Part shown: piece by piece, positions 22,133 through 34,400 of the stretch | How positions within the stretch are numbered: the first letter of the stretch is position 1 | Layout of the letters: the number at the start of each line of letters is the position of its first letter | Source of the DNA: Trema orientale | Lineage: Eukaryota; Streptophyta; Magnoliopsida; Rosales; Cannabaceae | NCBI GenBank assembly: GCA_002914845.1 | Contig: JXTC01000049.1 | Location: 773,920 to 837,919, forward strand | Direction: 5' to 3' | DNA length: 64,000 bases | Program-made: the position numbers and the translations under genes | Notes under the pieces: model-generated | Databases searched by the model: none | What the model was told of the DNA's origin: nothing | What the model saw: the letters and a program-made list of their open reading frames with translations, nothing else

Positions 22133-23036
22133 AAATTATGTAGAATTATTAGAAATGGAATTGTTGCATACCAAATGCTTGATGAAATTACTCAGTGACA
22201 ATTAAGTAGAAACCTTCGTGGTTTCCTGATTTACTTAGCTACATGGTATTCTGTAAAAAAGAAACTATAATGGTTTCCAGGAAACCTAGAAAGTTTCCTG
22301 TGATTTACTTAGCTACAAGGCATTCTACTAAAAGAAACCGCAATAGTTTCTAGGAAACCTTTGTAGTTTTATGTGATTTACTTATCTACATGGCATTCTA
22401 CAAAAAGAAAACCACGATGATTTTTAGGAAACTTTCGTAGTTTCTTATGATTTATTTTTCTGTAAAAAAGAAACTATAATGGTTTCCAAGAAAAGTTTTT
22501 GGTTTCCTATGATTTACTTACGTACAAGATAAAGGAAACCAAAATTGTTTCCAAGAAACCTTTATAGTTTCCTGTAATTTACTTACGTACAGGATATTCT
22601 GCTCATAGGAAACCAAATTGGTTTCCAGGAAACTTTTGTGGTTTCCTGTGATTTACTTACGTACAGGATATTCGGCTAAAGGAAACCAAAATGGTTTCCA
22701 GGAAACCTTTGTGCTTTCCTGTGATTTACTTACGAATAGGGCTTTCGGCTAAATAAAACTAAACTGGTTTCCAGGAAACCTTTGCGGTTTCCTGTGATTT
22801 ACTTACTTATAGAATATTCTGCTAATAGAAAAACAAATTAAACCAAATTGGTTTCCAGGAAATCTTTGTGGTTTCCTGAAAAAAAAAAAAGACTTATTTA
22901 CTAAAATGCCACCGCATTTTCCAACTTTCAAAGTATTTAGAAAAATGCCATAAAAATGTCGTACGGATTTTTATTATTTTTGAAAGGTCGTAAATTTGGT
23001 ATTATTTTTTGAAAAATAGGTATAAATGTCCAAAAC
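22133..23036 (+). repeat. minisatellite array 1 with flanks (73-bp unit)
   Basis: From about 22209 to 22877, nine or so units of 72-74 bp follow each other. Each contains GGTTTCCAGGAAACC or a variant, then GGTTTCCTGTGATTTACTTA, then TACAGG-ATTC. The 15-mer GGTTTCCAGGAAACC is a perfect palindrome around a central A, and neighbouring GAAACC/GGTTTC pairs give further hairpins. The left flank (TGTAGAATTA-TAGAA) and right flank (AATAGGTATAAATGTCCAAAACC) are repeated around array 2, so the whole block was duplicated. Confidence 0.9.
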
Positions 23037-23668
23037 CCTTTTGAAAAATAATGATTATAATACGACCCAAAGTATTTATTTTTGTACAACCTTCATTAGA
23101 AAAATCATCTTTTGAGGGGAACTTTTTGACACTCAGATTCTCAATAGCTTCATTAGAGAGCTTGGAGTGGTCTCCTTTGAAGATTTCTAAGGAAGAAGAC
23201 ACATAGAGACTGTTGTCTGATCTGTGGGGATTAAGGGTGTGGGCATATAGGTTGACGATTGGGTTGCAACGGAAATGGCATTCAATCTAGGTGAAGTAAT
23301 CCTAAAAAAAAATTGAAAATACAAAACCCTTTCGATCAAAAGAAAGCTTATTTGATCGTTCTTTGATTGTTCATCAATAACCATTACAACGAGTTCATGC
23401 AAATGATCAAGGTCTATCTTTACTTTATTTTTTATGCTATTGATTATGGTTTTAGTTTTTATTTAAAGATGATTCTGGTTTTACTTGTGAAATTGTAACG
23501 GCTATAGAAATGCAAAACTTGTGAAAATTAGGACTAAGATTGGGATTTTAGGGAGAAATGATTGCTTTATTATTCTAAAATAAAGATAGTTTCAGATTTA
23601 AAGACTGATATAGATGCTTTTTTTAGAATTTTAGTGAGTGAGCTAGAATAATAATTTAGACTGGATGA
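23037..23668. other. spacer between minisatellite arrays, no gene
   Basis: Single-copy DNA inside the Harbinger-type element. Short minus-strand frames exist but have no recognisable motif and no splice support. Confidence 0.4.
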
Positions 23669-24350
23669 TGAAATTGTGTAGAATTAGTAGAAGTAGAATT
23701 GTTGCACACCAAGTGCTCGATGAAATTGCTCAATGACAATTAAGTAGAAACCTTTGTAGTTTTCTGTGATTTACTTAGCTACATGGCATTTTACAAAAAG
23801 AAAACTACGATAGTTTCCATGAAACCTTCTTGGTTCCCTGTTATTTACTTAGCTATAGGGCATTCTGCTAAACGAAATCATGAAGGTTTCTTGTGATTTA
23901 CTTAGCTATATGACATTCTGCAAAAAAGAAACCACAATGGTTTCTAGGGAACCTTCGTGGTTTCCTGTCATTTATTTAGCTACAGGGCATTCTGCAAAAA
24001 AGAAACTACAATAGTTTCCAGGAAATATTCGTAGTTTCATGTGATTTACTTACATATAGGATATTCCATTAAAGGAAACCAAACTGGTTTTCAGGACACT
24101 TTTATAGTATCCTATGATTTACTTACGTACAGGACATTTCGCTAATAAGAAACCAAATTGGTTTCCAGAAAACCTTCATAGTTTCCTTAAAAAAAAAAAG
24201 ATGGCTTATTTACTAAAATATCATAATATTTTATAGCTCCCAAAGTATTTAAAAAAATGCCCTAAAAATATCGTACATAATTTTTATTATTTTTGAAATG
24301 TTGTAAATTTGGTAATATTTTTTGAAAAATAGGTATAAGTGTCCAAAACC
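23669..24350 (+). repeat. minisatellite array 2 with flanks (73-bp unit)
   Basis: About six units of the same minisatellite at 23750-24187, between flanks homologous to those of array 1. Units are more diverged and fewer than in array 1. Spacing between corresponding left flanks is about 1.54 kb. Confidence 0.85.
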
Positions 24351-24549
24351 TCAATATTTTCTAAATTATTTCTTTTCTTTTTTAAATATAGTATAAATGC
24401 CCATATTATTTACTTTAAATAAAAACAAAAAACAAAAAACTTAGATCTATATATATATACACACATATGTAGAATGTATTAGAATTTTTTGGCAAGCTTG
24501 ATTCACAAATATTGGTTTATAGGCACTTTCAAAATAATGCTTTCCATTA

Positions 24550-24663
24550 CCACAAGCTAATAGTAGCTCGTGTGGTAAAAACTCCTAGAGTATGAGGTTT
24601 GGAGTTCAATCCACCTGCTTCTTTCCTCACTCCATACTAATCCACAATTATACCAAAAAAAAA
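24550..24663 (+). mobile_element. SINE with perfect 19-bp target duplication
   Basis: The duplication AAAATAATGCTTTCCATTA flanks it at 24531-24549 and 24664-24682. It carries an A-box-like TAGCTCGTGTGGTA, a B-box-like GGAGTTCAATCC and an A-rich tail after CCACAATTATACC. It belongs to the same family as 1441-1612. It is nested in the Harbinger-type element, so it is the younger insertion. Confidence 0.85.
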
Positions 24664-25092
24664 AAAATAATGCTTTCCATTAAATATTAGGAATGTGATT
24701 TTTATTTGATGCCCACTGTCACTGCATATGAACATCGTCCTACTCTCTTTAGCACTCATTTAAATAAAATTAGATTTGCACACTTGATAACAAAAGTGAA
24801 GAATGCAACCGAAGAGTATAATACAAAAACATAAGTATACAACTAAAAAAATAAGAATATACAAGAACATAACTAAAAAATAAGTGGGATGTAATAAAAA
24901 CTAATGTCTATTTTCGTCGTTCATATTCCCACAACAGTAAGTCATATAGTTTACTAAACACCAACTTTTCCGTATCACAATATTTTAAAATTGTAGTTTA
25001 TCAAACACTTAACTGTTTTATACTACAGTCTATTCTTTTCTTAGCATATTTAAAAGTGATTCTTTTAAAATATACAGTAATACTAAACTGGC

Positions 25093-25365
25093 TTCATCTA
25101 GCGACCCAATTAATGGACAAAGACTCTAAAGAGGAGTTTAAATACATTTAGACACAAATGAGTAATAAACCACAAAGGAACAGTACTCTTCTCTACCGCA
25201 AGTACTAGCTCTTGACAATTGGAGATGAAGTCGACTATAGACCAACCATGATTCTTGCTAGTAACTAGGCAGAACTCGAATGCTCTGAATTCTGCTTCCA
25301 AAGGAGATCCCGCAGTGATTGGTGAAGTAAATATAACATTGACATATGTTATTGTACACCTATTA
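25093..25365 (-). pseudogene. RNase H-like fragment of a non-LTR retroelement or related gene
   Basis: The minus-strand frame reads SPITAGSPLEAEFRAFEFC, then HGWSIVDFISNCQELVLAV, then SINWVAR. This is the plant RVT_3/RNase H pattern: a strand ending in a S-LEAE helix, then a strand with Asp and a C-ELV-AV helix. The reading stops at the border of the Harbinger-type element and its C-terminal remainder resumes at 20337. No reverse transcriptase is seen upstream, so it is a fragment. It could also be a stand-alone RNase H-like gene remnant. Confidence 0.5.
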
Positions 25366-25499
25366 GAGGTGCTCTTAAAAGTGTTATTTTAATCCATTAC
25401 TAAATAATTCTATTATTTTTTTGTGTATCAAATTTGCTTTTCTTGTAGGATCTCTTTTGGTTAATTTTTTTTTTCCAAAGTATTTTGACAATTTTTTTG

Positions 25500-25541
<42 letters not shown>

Positions 25542-26350
25542 TTTTAATATTCGTCTGTTAGTGGTTAGTAAGGAAAAAGAGTAGGATAGAAATTAAATCT
25601 CACATCTTTTATTTTTCTAAGGAAAATTTTGGTCACACGTGTGAAGCAACTCGTGGTCAGTCTATTCGAATATTAACAACAACGATAAAATGTACTATGC
25701 ATATAGCTGTCACGTATGCACATTTCATGTAGTTCATGAATCGAATTAAAAACTAATTACTTAAGATGCTTTCCAACACCGAAAGCAACCTCACTTTTGC
25801 CGTTAAACAACAAATTAGAGTAGAGCCAACAAGTAAATATAGGTGATGGGCCAATTGGGTGCCCATTTGGGGCGTCGAAAAGTGTAGAGTCAAACATCAT
25901 TATCACCATATGTCCGAATAGAATCTCTACTCTGTCACGCGGCCTTAGAATTTCCTTCTCTCTCTTTTTTGTTTTTTTTGTTTTTTTGGGAGTGGATAAT
26001 TTCTTAATTCTGACGGGGATAATTTCTTAAATCGGGTCTCAGTTTTTCGACACATAATATATATATATATTTAGAAATCACGTAATTCTAATTTTGCCCG
26101 TAGCTGTTTTTTTTTTTTTTTTGGAAAATGTTTGCCCATAGTTTTTATTTGTTTATTTTTTTTTTGTTTCTTTTAGTTTTTAACGCTTTTGCAATAAAAC
26201 TGAAAACCTGTTACCGTCGCATGAAACGTTTTTCACGAAAAAACATCAAAACCAATGACTATAATATTATGCATAAGATTCAAAGGACTTCTAATTTACG
26301 CATAATTATAATTGTTTGAAAGAGAATCATTAAAATCCATATGATTGATG
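25366..26350. other. intergenic with perfect AAT/ATT palindrome
   Basis: The 42 bases at 25500-25541 are ATA(AAT) repeats followed by their exact reverse complement, a perfect palindromic microsatellite. The rest has T runs (25968-25988, 26108-26122) and no supported gene. Confidence 0.6.
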
Positions 26351-26508
26351 CCAACTGGGGTTAGCTCAGTTGGTCCAAGACTTGAGGGTTGTGTGTGTGT
26401 TTGGGGGGGTCAGGGGTTCAAACCTTGGTAGTGTGTGTGTCATTTTTCTTTAATTTGTAGTAAGTGGTGGTCATTAGTTAAGCCCCACTTTTTTAAAAAA
26501 AAAAAAAA
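26351..26508 (+). mobile_element. tRNA-derived SINE with 19-bp target duplication
   Basis: The target duplication AAAATCCATATGATTGATG stands at 26332-26350 and 26509-26527. From 26357 GGGGTTAGCTCAGTTGG is a tRNA-like 5' part with a perfect A box (TAGCTCAGTTGG). GGTTCAAACCTTGG is the B box. The 3' part AAGTGGTGGTCATTAGTTAAG precedes the A tail. A sister copy lies at 42638-42800. The tRNA fold is not complete, so this is not a tRNA gene. Confidence 0.85.
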
Positions 26509-26527
26509 AAAATCCATATGATTGATG

Positions 26528-27750
26528 TTAATTTTTTTGAAAGAGGTACCATACCATTATTGTATTTAATTTAGTTTTGCAAAAAGGAAATCAAATTTAG
26601 TGACTAAAATTAACGTTTTCACATCCCTTAAGTTGATTTACCCAAAAGTCCACAACAATGTCAACAAAGAAAGAATATCTGCCCTTTTAGTCAAATCCAC
26701 TTATGCATATGCCAATATTTACGCTATATATTTGAGACAAAAAATTTCAAAGTACTGAATTTAGCACATTATTTTATTTCTTATTTTATCTTTTGTTCTG
26801 ATGCACAGTATCCCTTTGACGTTATTTTTAACTTTTTATTATTATTCATAAAATAATAGCTCAACTATAAATAATTACCAACTACTAACAATTATTTACT
26901 CTCGTTAAAAGCAAAATGAAGGAAATGGGAAGTTAATAGTGAAAGTACTTGACTGTAAGCATTAAGAAATACTATATTAATACTATAAAATTTTGAAAAA
27001 TGGAAATTTTCTAATAAAGGCAAAGTTTAAATGCCAAATTTTGCACAAAGATGCTGTTCTAAATTACAGCATTGGCATATAAATTGGGTGCATTGGAGAC
27101 TATATTATTAAATTCCTTTGGTTTTAAATATTCATATCAAGTTAATTATTCCTTGTCGAAAAAGATTGAATTTGGACATTTTTCGTATTGTATCCATATC
27201 TTGCAGACAAGTGGAGAAATATGAACTTTTTCTTTTTGAAAAGGAAAAACATAAAACCCAAATACAGATTTTTTTTTTTTTTCGGGGTGGGGGTGGGGGG
27301 CTTGAAAAACCCAAAAATAGTTGCTTTCTGATAAAGAAAGAAATCCTCATATATAATATAAGACAAAAATTCAAAAAAATTAATTTATTACAATGAAGGA
27401 CCAAATTGCCTAATATGAAATAATTAATTTGCTGATTACATGGCGTAACTATAGCCTCCGTCATTTGTATATGATGACATCCAGCTTTCCTGCCGCGTGG
27501 ATAAAAAACTGAAAGAGACACAAAAGGAGAACACTTACACAACCCCTTTCTCTTTCGTCTTTAAATGAAAGACTTTGACAAAAAGCAAACAAAGCAACAA
27601 AGATTAGCATCATTCACAGCTCATGATCCAAAACTAGAACCAAAACAATTAAATACATAAATGAACAAATAAACCCAATAATCAATGCAACCAGTAAAAG
27701 AAGACCCTTCGAGAAATATATTAAAGAAATATTTTACTAAAAATATTTCA
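26528..27750. other. intergenic, no gene seen
   Basis: A+T-rich DNA upstream of the channel gene. The minus-strand frame at 27132-27542 has poly-Lys/Pro simple sequence and is not supported. Confidence 0.4.
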
Positions 27751-28150
27751 CTCTTGCACATGCAGAGGTTTTGCTAGTGTTATCTGGTCAAATCCAAGAA
27801 GTCCCATAAGTCCAATACTCGAAAGGAAAAAAAAAGAGAAAACCAGTAATCAATGAAAACAAATGTAAGGTTAAAATAATTTGTGAAATTTCATTTTTTT
27901 TAAAGAAAAAAAATACTACTACACTCTTGCACATGCAAACGATTTTGGTAGTTCTTATCTGTCAAATCAAACAAATCCCATAAGGCATAAGCCCAATACT
28001 TTAAAAAAAAAAAAAAAACCCAACAATCAATGAAAATGAATGTTAGAAAAGAAAACAAAAAAAAAGACCCTTTAATTTGTAAACTTTTTTTTTAATAAAA
28101 ATACTACACTCTTGCACATGCAGACGGTTTTGGTAGTGCTTCAAAACAAA
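27670..28150 (+). repeat. three degenerate direct repeats upstream of the channel gene
   Basis: The core CTCTTGCACATGCA begins at 27751, 27924 and 28109. Each copy is preceded by an AATCAATG(A/C)A and AGACCC-like text and followed by G-GGTTTTG-TAGT; the first two continue into CCCATAAG and CCAATACT. Spacing is 173 and 185 bp. Each core holds CATGCA, the centre of the RY motif. The array ends about 280 bp before the start codon and may belong to the promoter region. Confidence 0.75.
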
Positions 28151-28332
28151 AGCAAAAACAAAACAAAAAGAGTTCATAAGACAAACTGTATCACAACATA
28201 GCAGCATTTAATTAAAGAGAAAAACCATTGGTTGCCCACTTTCTCCAAATTAAAAATTTCCAAAGTCATATTCTTTTCCTTCTTTATCTTCTATTCTATA
28301 CTTGTTTTCAAGACTTGGCCTTTGCCCTTTCC

Positions 28333-28350
28333 TTATTATATATCATATCT
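28333..28350 (+). promoter_or_regulatory. possible TATA region of the channel gene
   Basis: TTATTATATATCATATC lies about 90 bp upstream of the start codon, followed by a CT-rich leader (CTTTTTCTCTCCAC, CCTTTCCTCTCCTC) of the kind common in plant 5' UTRs. The assignment rests on position only. Confidence 0.3.
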
Positions 28351-28432
28351 TTTTCTCTCCACAAACTTTACTTTCTAGTTTCTCCTTCATTCTCACTTAT
28401 CTTTGTAACCCTTTCCTCTCCTCAATTCTTCA

Positions 28433-31400
28433 ATGGCGACTCTAAGTGACATTGGAGTCTCTGCATTGATTAATATTTTGAGTGCTTTTGCATTCTTACT
28501 GGCCTTTGCTCTGCTCAGAATTCAACCCATCAATGACAGAGTTTACTTTCCCAAATGGTACATCAATGGAGCGAGGACAAGTCCTAGGAGTTCTAGGAAC
28601 TTCGTGGGTAAATTTGTCAACCTCAATTTCAAGACTTACTTCACCTTCTTGAACTGGATGCCTCAGGCCATGAGGATGAGTGAGTCTGAGATTATTAACC
28701 ATGCTGGCCTGGACTCTGCTGTTTTTCTCAGAATATATATTCTTGGGTTAGTACTAATTTTTATTTATTTTGTTTTTGTCCGTTTTTCTTTTAAATATAG
28801 TAAAGTACCATTTTCTGGGTCTGTTTATTATGATGGATTTCTACATTTTGGGTCAAAAATTTTGACTTTGAGCTAAAGTTCGTTTATTTTGGATTTTGGG
28901 TAGTGTTGGTTGCTAGATGAAATTCCTTTTGGTAGCTTCTTTCTTTCTTTCTTTCTTTCCTTTTTTTTTTTTTGGCTAGTTGAGTGGGCTATTATGGCTT
29001 GTCAAGCGAAAAAAAAAGTAGGTGAAAAGCTTTAACGGACTGTTATTTAACATCTTTAAAAAATCATTTTTCCCCCTCGAAATCTCCTTGCCTTTTATTT
29101 TATTTTATTTTTTAAAATTCATGATTGATTGAGTAATGGTGAAAATAATTATTGAAGTTGCCATTCTGAATGCATCTTTCAGATAATGTTGGGGTTTATT
29201 TTGTCTTTATGTTTCCTTAGATTTTGGCCATTGAATTTTTTGGAGTTTGAACTTTATAAGTCTTATAACTAGAATTGGGTTATACGTGTATAAAAATGTA
29301 GGTATTACATGATGATTCTAGATGTCTTTTATTTGATAAGTAAGAATGAGATTCTATAGAACCTTATTAGTATCTCTTCTCATAAGTATTGAGTGTAATT
29401 CTGTTTGTGACTTCGTTTTACTGTTTCCTAAATTAGTATCTTAGAAGGGAAAAAAGCTGGATTACCTCTGACAATGCAGAGAATAATATTCTTCAAATAC
29501 ATGATCTTTAATTAGTAAGAGAGAATGTGATAAAAAAAGCTACATTTCGTAATTTATAAGAAATTATATCATGCTAATGAAATTTTAGCATACTGCTTTT
29601 CTAGTATCTAGTGTCGCTTCCTTGTCCTGAAGGTGCTATAATTTGACCTATGGGTCTATTGTAATTTGAAGAGGGATTTTCTGAACTTGATTATCTTATT
29701 TAATGATGCTTATGCCAATGCCAAACTTTCAATGTGGATTTTTGTCTCAAACTCCCACCTCCTAGTTTCGCTTAATCAATATTTGTAGATATCATCTCCA
29801 GGTGAAATCGTTTTGTTTTAATTGATTTTCAAGGTCAAAAGATTGTCAAACAAGAAGTTTGGACTCAGTAAGTACATAGAATACCCAAAGGTTCAGGATC
29901 ATGAGAGGGATATGTTCATCCAAGTTTCATATTGCCATTGGGCATGTTAACAAACAATTGAGAATGTTTGGGATTGAGGAGTTCTCTTGATGCTTGGGAT
30001 ACCAGGGAGCGATTAAACCGGTCACTGTTTTGGGACTCTCTCTCTCTCTCTCTCTCTCTCTCGCTCTTTATGTGTACACCATTGCATACATATGCTGCTG
30101 GATAGTCGGATGGTTACGTTCACGGACATCTGTATGATATTCCGTTTCAGTCATCAGCAGAAATTTTGTGTAGAAGTGGAGGCTCTTTATTAAGTTGTGA
30201 TGGTTGCCCCCATTTCTTTGTTCAAATATAGCTCTGTTTTACCTTAAGACCATCTACAGTTGTCACTAAATATTTTCTCTTTCTGGCAGGTTGAAGATTT
30301 TTGTTCCCATTGCTGTCATAGCACTTCTCCTACTTATTCCAGTCAATGTTTCAAATGGAACACTATCCTTCTTGAAGAAAGAATTGGTTACGAGTGAAAT
30401 TGATAAGCTCTCAATATCGAATGTACGCCCTAAATCAATAAGGTATGTCTTATCTTTTTTGGATAGAAACTAATGGAGAACTGCAAATTTTCGCACTAGT
30501 AATTATTTCGGAGTGTGGAACTGAATTTTGCTTCAAGTTCTAAATCACTTTGTGACAAAAGGTATAGTCCCTTTTGATAATTAAGATCAAAGTAACATTG
30601 CAAAGGTGTGATGATATTTTTTTATTAAAAATATCTTATATATAATGGTTTCAAGTACTCTCTATCTGAAGTGAATTTGCCACATAAGTCCTTTTATTTT
30701 ACCATATGGGAGAAATTTTCTTCTTACTCCCCTTGAATCCTTTAACACTCTTCTATGTTTTGAAATAGTATCTGATTTGTATTTCATTGTAAGTAAAGCA
30801 GTTTTCCTTAAGATCTGTGAATTTTTTTTTTTTTTTTTTCAATTGCAGGTTTTTCATTCACATAGGTTTGGAATACTTGTTCACATTCTGGACTTGTTTC
30901 ATGTTATACAAGGAATATGACTATGTAGCATCAATGAGGTTGAATTTCTTGGCTTCACAGCAGCGTCGTGCTGAACAGTTTACGGTGGGTTAGTCATGAA
31001 TATTCCCACAATTGTGGATAATTCTGTGCTTCTTACGGTACAGCATATTTATTTACTTATTTTGGAGGAATTACAATATATTTAGTTGTACTTTATATTT
31101 CTTGATGATATTTGCAGTTGGTGTAGTCTAAGTTTTGAGTTTTCATGGTTTAGGAACTAGGACAATTAATTCCTGTGTCTGCTTGAATTATAATTGCTGT
31201 GTTTGCTTGAAATGGCTGTTTTTTCGGTCCAAGGATCTTATTTTTTGGGTTTCTCATTCGTAGATCTTATTTTGTGCTTATTAAAGGGTTTTAGATTTAA
31301 TGAGTTTCTGCTTTAGAATCCAAGTCCCATTGGTATGAGGGTAAGTTTATTACATACTAGGATGTGATTTTCTTCCAGATGAGCATAGAATAAGTCTTAA

Positions 31401-34400
31401 AGTTTTCTCCAACTCACTTTTTCAGCCAATGCACATTGTTTTCACCGAATTTTGGGTTCAGTCAACTGTTGTTTAACTATTTTGAAAACAATTTTGTTTA
31501 TTGGTAACCCTAAAACCCCACAAAGCTTTCAACTTTCCATACTGTGGTATTATTTACAGGATACTATTGACAGCGTTTGAACAGCCCAACCAAAAGTTTA
31601 CTGTTGCAATGAATTCCTAAATCATAATCCCCTTGTTAAACCTCATAAAACTCTTGTAAAGCTTTGTTTCATAAGATTTTTGCTATCAAATAGCCATCTA
31701 GGTAACCCCAAGAAAAAGTTTTACTTTTAGTATATCCCAGGCAACATTGAGCAGAATTTATTGGAAACTTAGTCCATTTCACAATCTTTATTTTTAGATG
31801 CTAATTAGGTAATTAGGTTAAATCTTGCAATATATTTATTAAATGATCTAAAATCAAGTATAATTCTGTGGTATGATACTGCTTGCCAAAAGTAAACTAT
31901 TGCCCGGGTAAAACATTAGAATTGTCACACTTAAACGTCCAGGCTAAGCTTTTGCAACCATGTTTAGCTGTTCTATTTGTCAAAGGCAGTTTCTCCCTTG
32001 GCTCATGTAACTTCATATCTATGAAGGTTCCAAGTAGCTTTGGTACTTATTTAAATAAAGTTGTTTCTTTATCAGGCTCTTCTCTTATCTCTTTTCAGAT
32101 GCACAATCTGATAGAACTCTAATGAGAAATGTATTTATACCATAGTTTCTTAATTAGAAAATGTTTTTTTGTGGCTTTTTAAAATTGCGAAGTACCTTTC
32201 AACCAGGATTAACGTTCACTAAGTCGTTATATTGCAGGTAGTTGTAAGGAATGTACCACATATTTCTGGTCACTCAACATCGGATTCTATCGATCACTTC
32301 TTTCAGACAAACCACCCGGATCATTATCTTTGTCACCAGGTAGTACAATTTCATTGTCAAGTTTGTGTTAATTTTTTGTCTCATTATCTTTGTCACTAGG
32401 TACTACATCTTGTTTTAAATATTGGTCGACTTCATAAAATATACCACAATGGTATTTTTATTTATTCAGGCAGTCTACAATGCCAACAAATTTGCAAAAC
32501 TTGCAAGAAAGAGAGATCGGCTCCAAAATTGGCTAGACTATAACCAGCTTAAGTTTGAAAGGCATCCAGACAAGAGACCAACTAGTAAGGTAGTATTGCC
32601 ATGTTATTGTCCCCAACACAAACTTGGTAAACCTACAACTTTGATCCCGAACTCATTTGAATACTATTTCAACTGCCATATATATGTTGAAAAGCTGTTT
32701 TAACAGGCACACGATAGAATTTGGCCTCTATTGTGGTGGAAAAAGTATATGGGACAAGGGAGGTGGCTATCTCCCATTATGTAGCCCAAGTATTTGAAAA
32801 AAGACGTAGCTGATCCACCTTGAATTTCCGTAGGAATTTTTATTTTTCACTTATTTTTATAGTTCATTTTTTCAGACTGGATTTTTGGGACTTTGGGGTG
32901 CAAAAGTTGATTCCATTGAGTACTACAAAAAACAGATTAAGGAGCTTGATAGAAGAGTAAGTGATGAATGATTGCTCGTCACCAATTTCCTCTTGTTTAA
33001 TAAGTGAAATGCTTGAATGTTTTTTTATGCTATCATTTTCCCAGTCTTAATTGCATGTTCTCTAGTCAGAATCCTTCTGGTTATAGTTTTCTAACTTTAT
33101 TGTCTGTATTCATATTCCTCTTCTGTGTTCATCATATTAGATGACAATGGAACGCCAAAAGATTATTAAAGACACCAAATCAATTCTTCCAGTCGCTTTT
33201 GTCTCTTTCAAGTCACGGTGGGGAGCTGCAGTTTGTGCTCAGACACAACAAAGCAAGAATCCCACACTATGGTTGACAAATTGGGCCCCAGAACCTCGAG
33301 ATGTATATTGGCGAAACTTGGCTATACCATTTGTTTCCTTGAGCATTCGAAAGCTTGTTATATCATTATTAGTTTTTGCTTTGGTGTTTTTCTACATGAT
33401 ACCCATAGCTTTTGTGCAATCCCTTGCTAACTTGGAGGGTCTTGAAAGAGTTGCTCCTTTCCTCAGGCCAGTGATAGAACTGTAAGTGCAATCACTATGC
33501 CACAGTATAGAGCATTACGACAATTTAATTTCTATTAAAGTAGCTCATTCCAGATGTTTCATGTTAAAGGTTCAACTTTCTATCTCATCTCTTGCATAAG
33601 TGGAAATCACTTGTCACAGCTTAGTAGTAGTGAATAATTTTATTATCAACGTCCTGATAGTACAATATGATTTGTGCTTTAAGTGTATTTGCTTTCTACT
33701 GCTTTGCAAGAAAACTCTTGGTTTCTTTTGACCTCTCTTTCTTATTCATTACTGAACAGGACGCATAGTGTTTCTTTTTGTATTTTTGTGTCAATTCATG
33801 TCTGCATATTCGTGCTTGTGCATTTTGTGTGTGTAGTCTAATGAGCCTTCTTGTTTCTCTGTTTGCTCTATATAAGACAAAATTTCTTGTTTGCACATCA
33901 AAATCATTTATTCCTTATTTTTGTAGCATTTCTTTGTTAATTAATATGAGCGACATATTTGCTATATTTTTCTTTTTTTCTTTTTTGTTTTTGAAAAAAA
34001 AAAAAACTAGAAACATGATGGCTTTTGTTGATATAATGATTTTGCTATACTTGTTTGTTCTGCTACTTTATTTATCCTAATTCTCCACTGCATTTGCTTC
34101 ATTCTGGCTTAGAGCTAGTATTTTATTATTCTGGCCTAGAGCTAGTATTTTGTTCTAGTAAAAATTGAATTCATTGATTTTTTCAATTTGGAGGAAAAAT
34201 ATTAGATAGATGATAATTCTACACAGTATACATAAAGTGCCATATCAACTTAGAGGGCAGATGTTGGTGCAGAAGACTTTCCTTGCGTTATTCATTGATA
34301 CGGCTTTCTTTTAATCTTTTTCATTTTGTTGCCTTTCTTTCTATCTCTGATTATGCTTACAGAGATTCAACACTATGGCAGGAAATTCATCAAGTCATTT

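Larger units (their letters stand above)
20338..25092. mobile_element. Harbinger-type element, 4.75 kb, second family member
   Basis: The left end GCCAGTTTGGTTAAGCAG and the right end (reverse complement GCCAGTTTAGTATTAC) are inverted repeats. The left 250 bp and right 160 bp align with the ends of the element at 6991-10093. It contains a G+C-rich segment (20830-21010), the assembly gap, two minisatellite arrays and a SINE. No clear target duplication is visible, but the split RNase H frame on either side marks the insertion point. No transposase is seen, although 626 bases are unknown. Confidence 0.55.

Noticed and set aside
21387..22205. Long open frames crossing the N gap
   Set aside because: The apparent length comes from undetermined bases. 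The determined ends have no similarity to any family and are adjacent to minisatellite sequence.
26357..26430. tRNA gene
   Set aside because: A and B boxes are present, but the acceptor stem and anticodon arm do not form, a A tail and a 19-bp target duplication follow, and a second diverged copy exists. It is a SINE.
31883..32122. 79-codon frame inside intron 3 of the channel gene
   Set aside because: It lies between two well-supported exons, lacks similarity to the family and has no matching splice phases.
34364..34381. Earlier acceptor for exon 8 (CTTACAG|AGATTC)
   Set aside because: The next acceptor GGCAG|GAAATTC gives VIEL-KFIKSFLQGF, which matches the family pattern and keeps phase. 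The earlier one would insert residues and needs the wrong phase.
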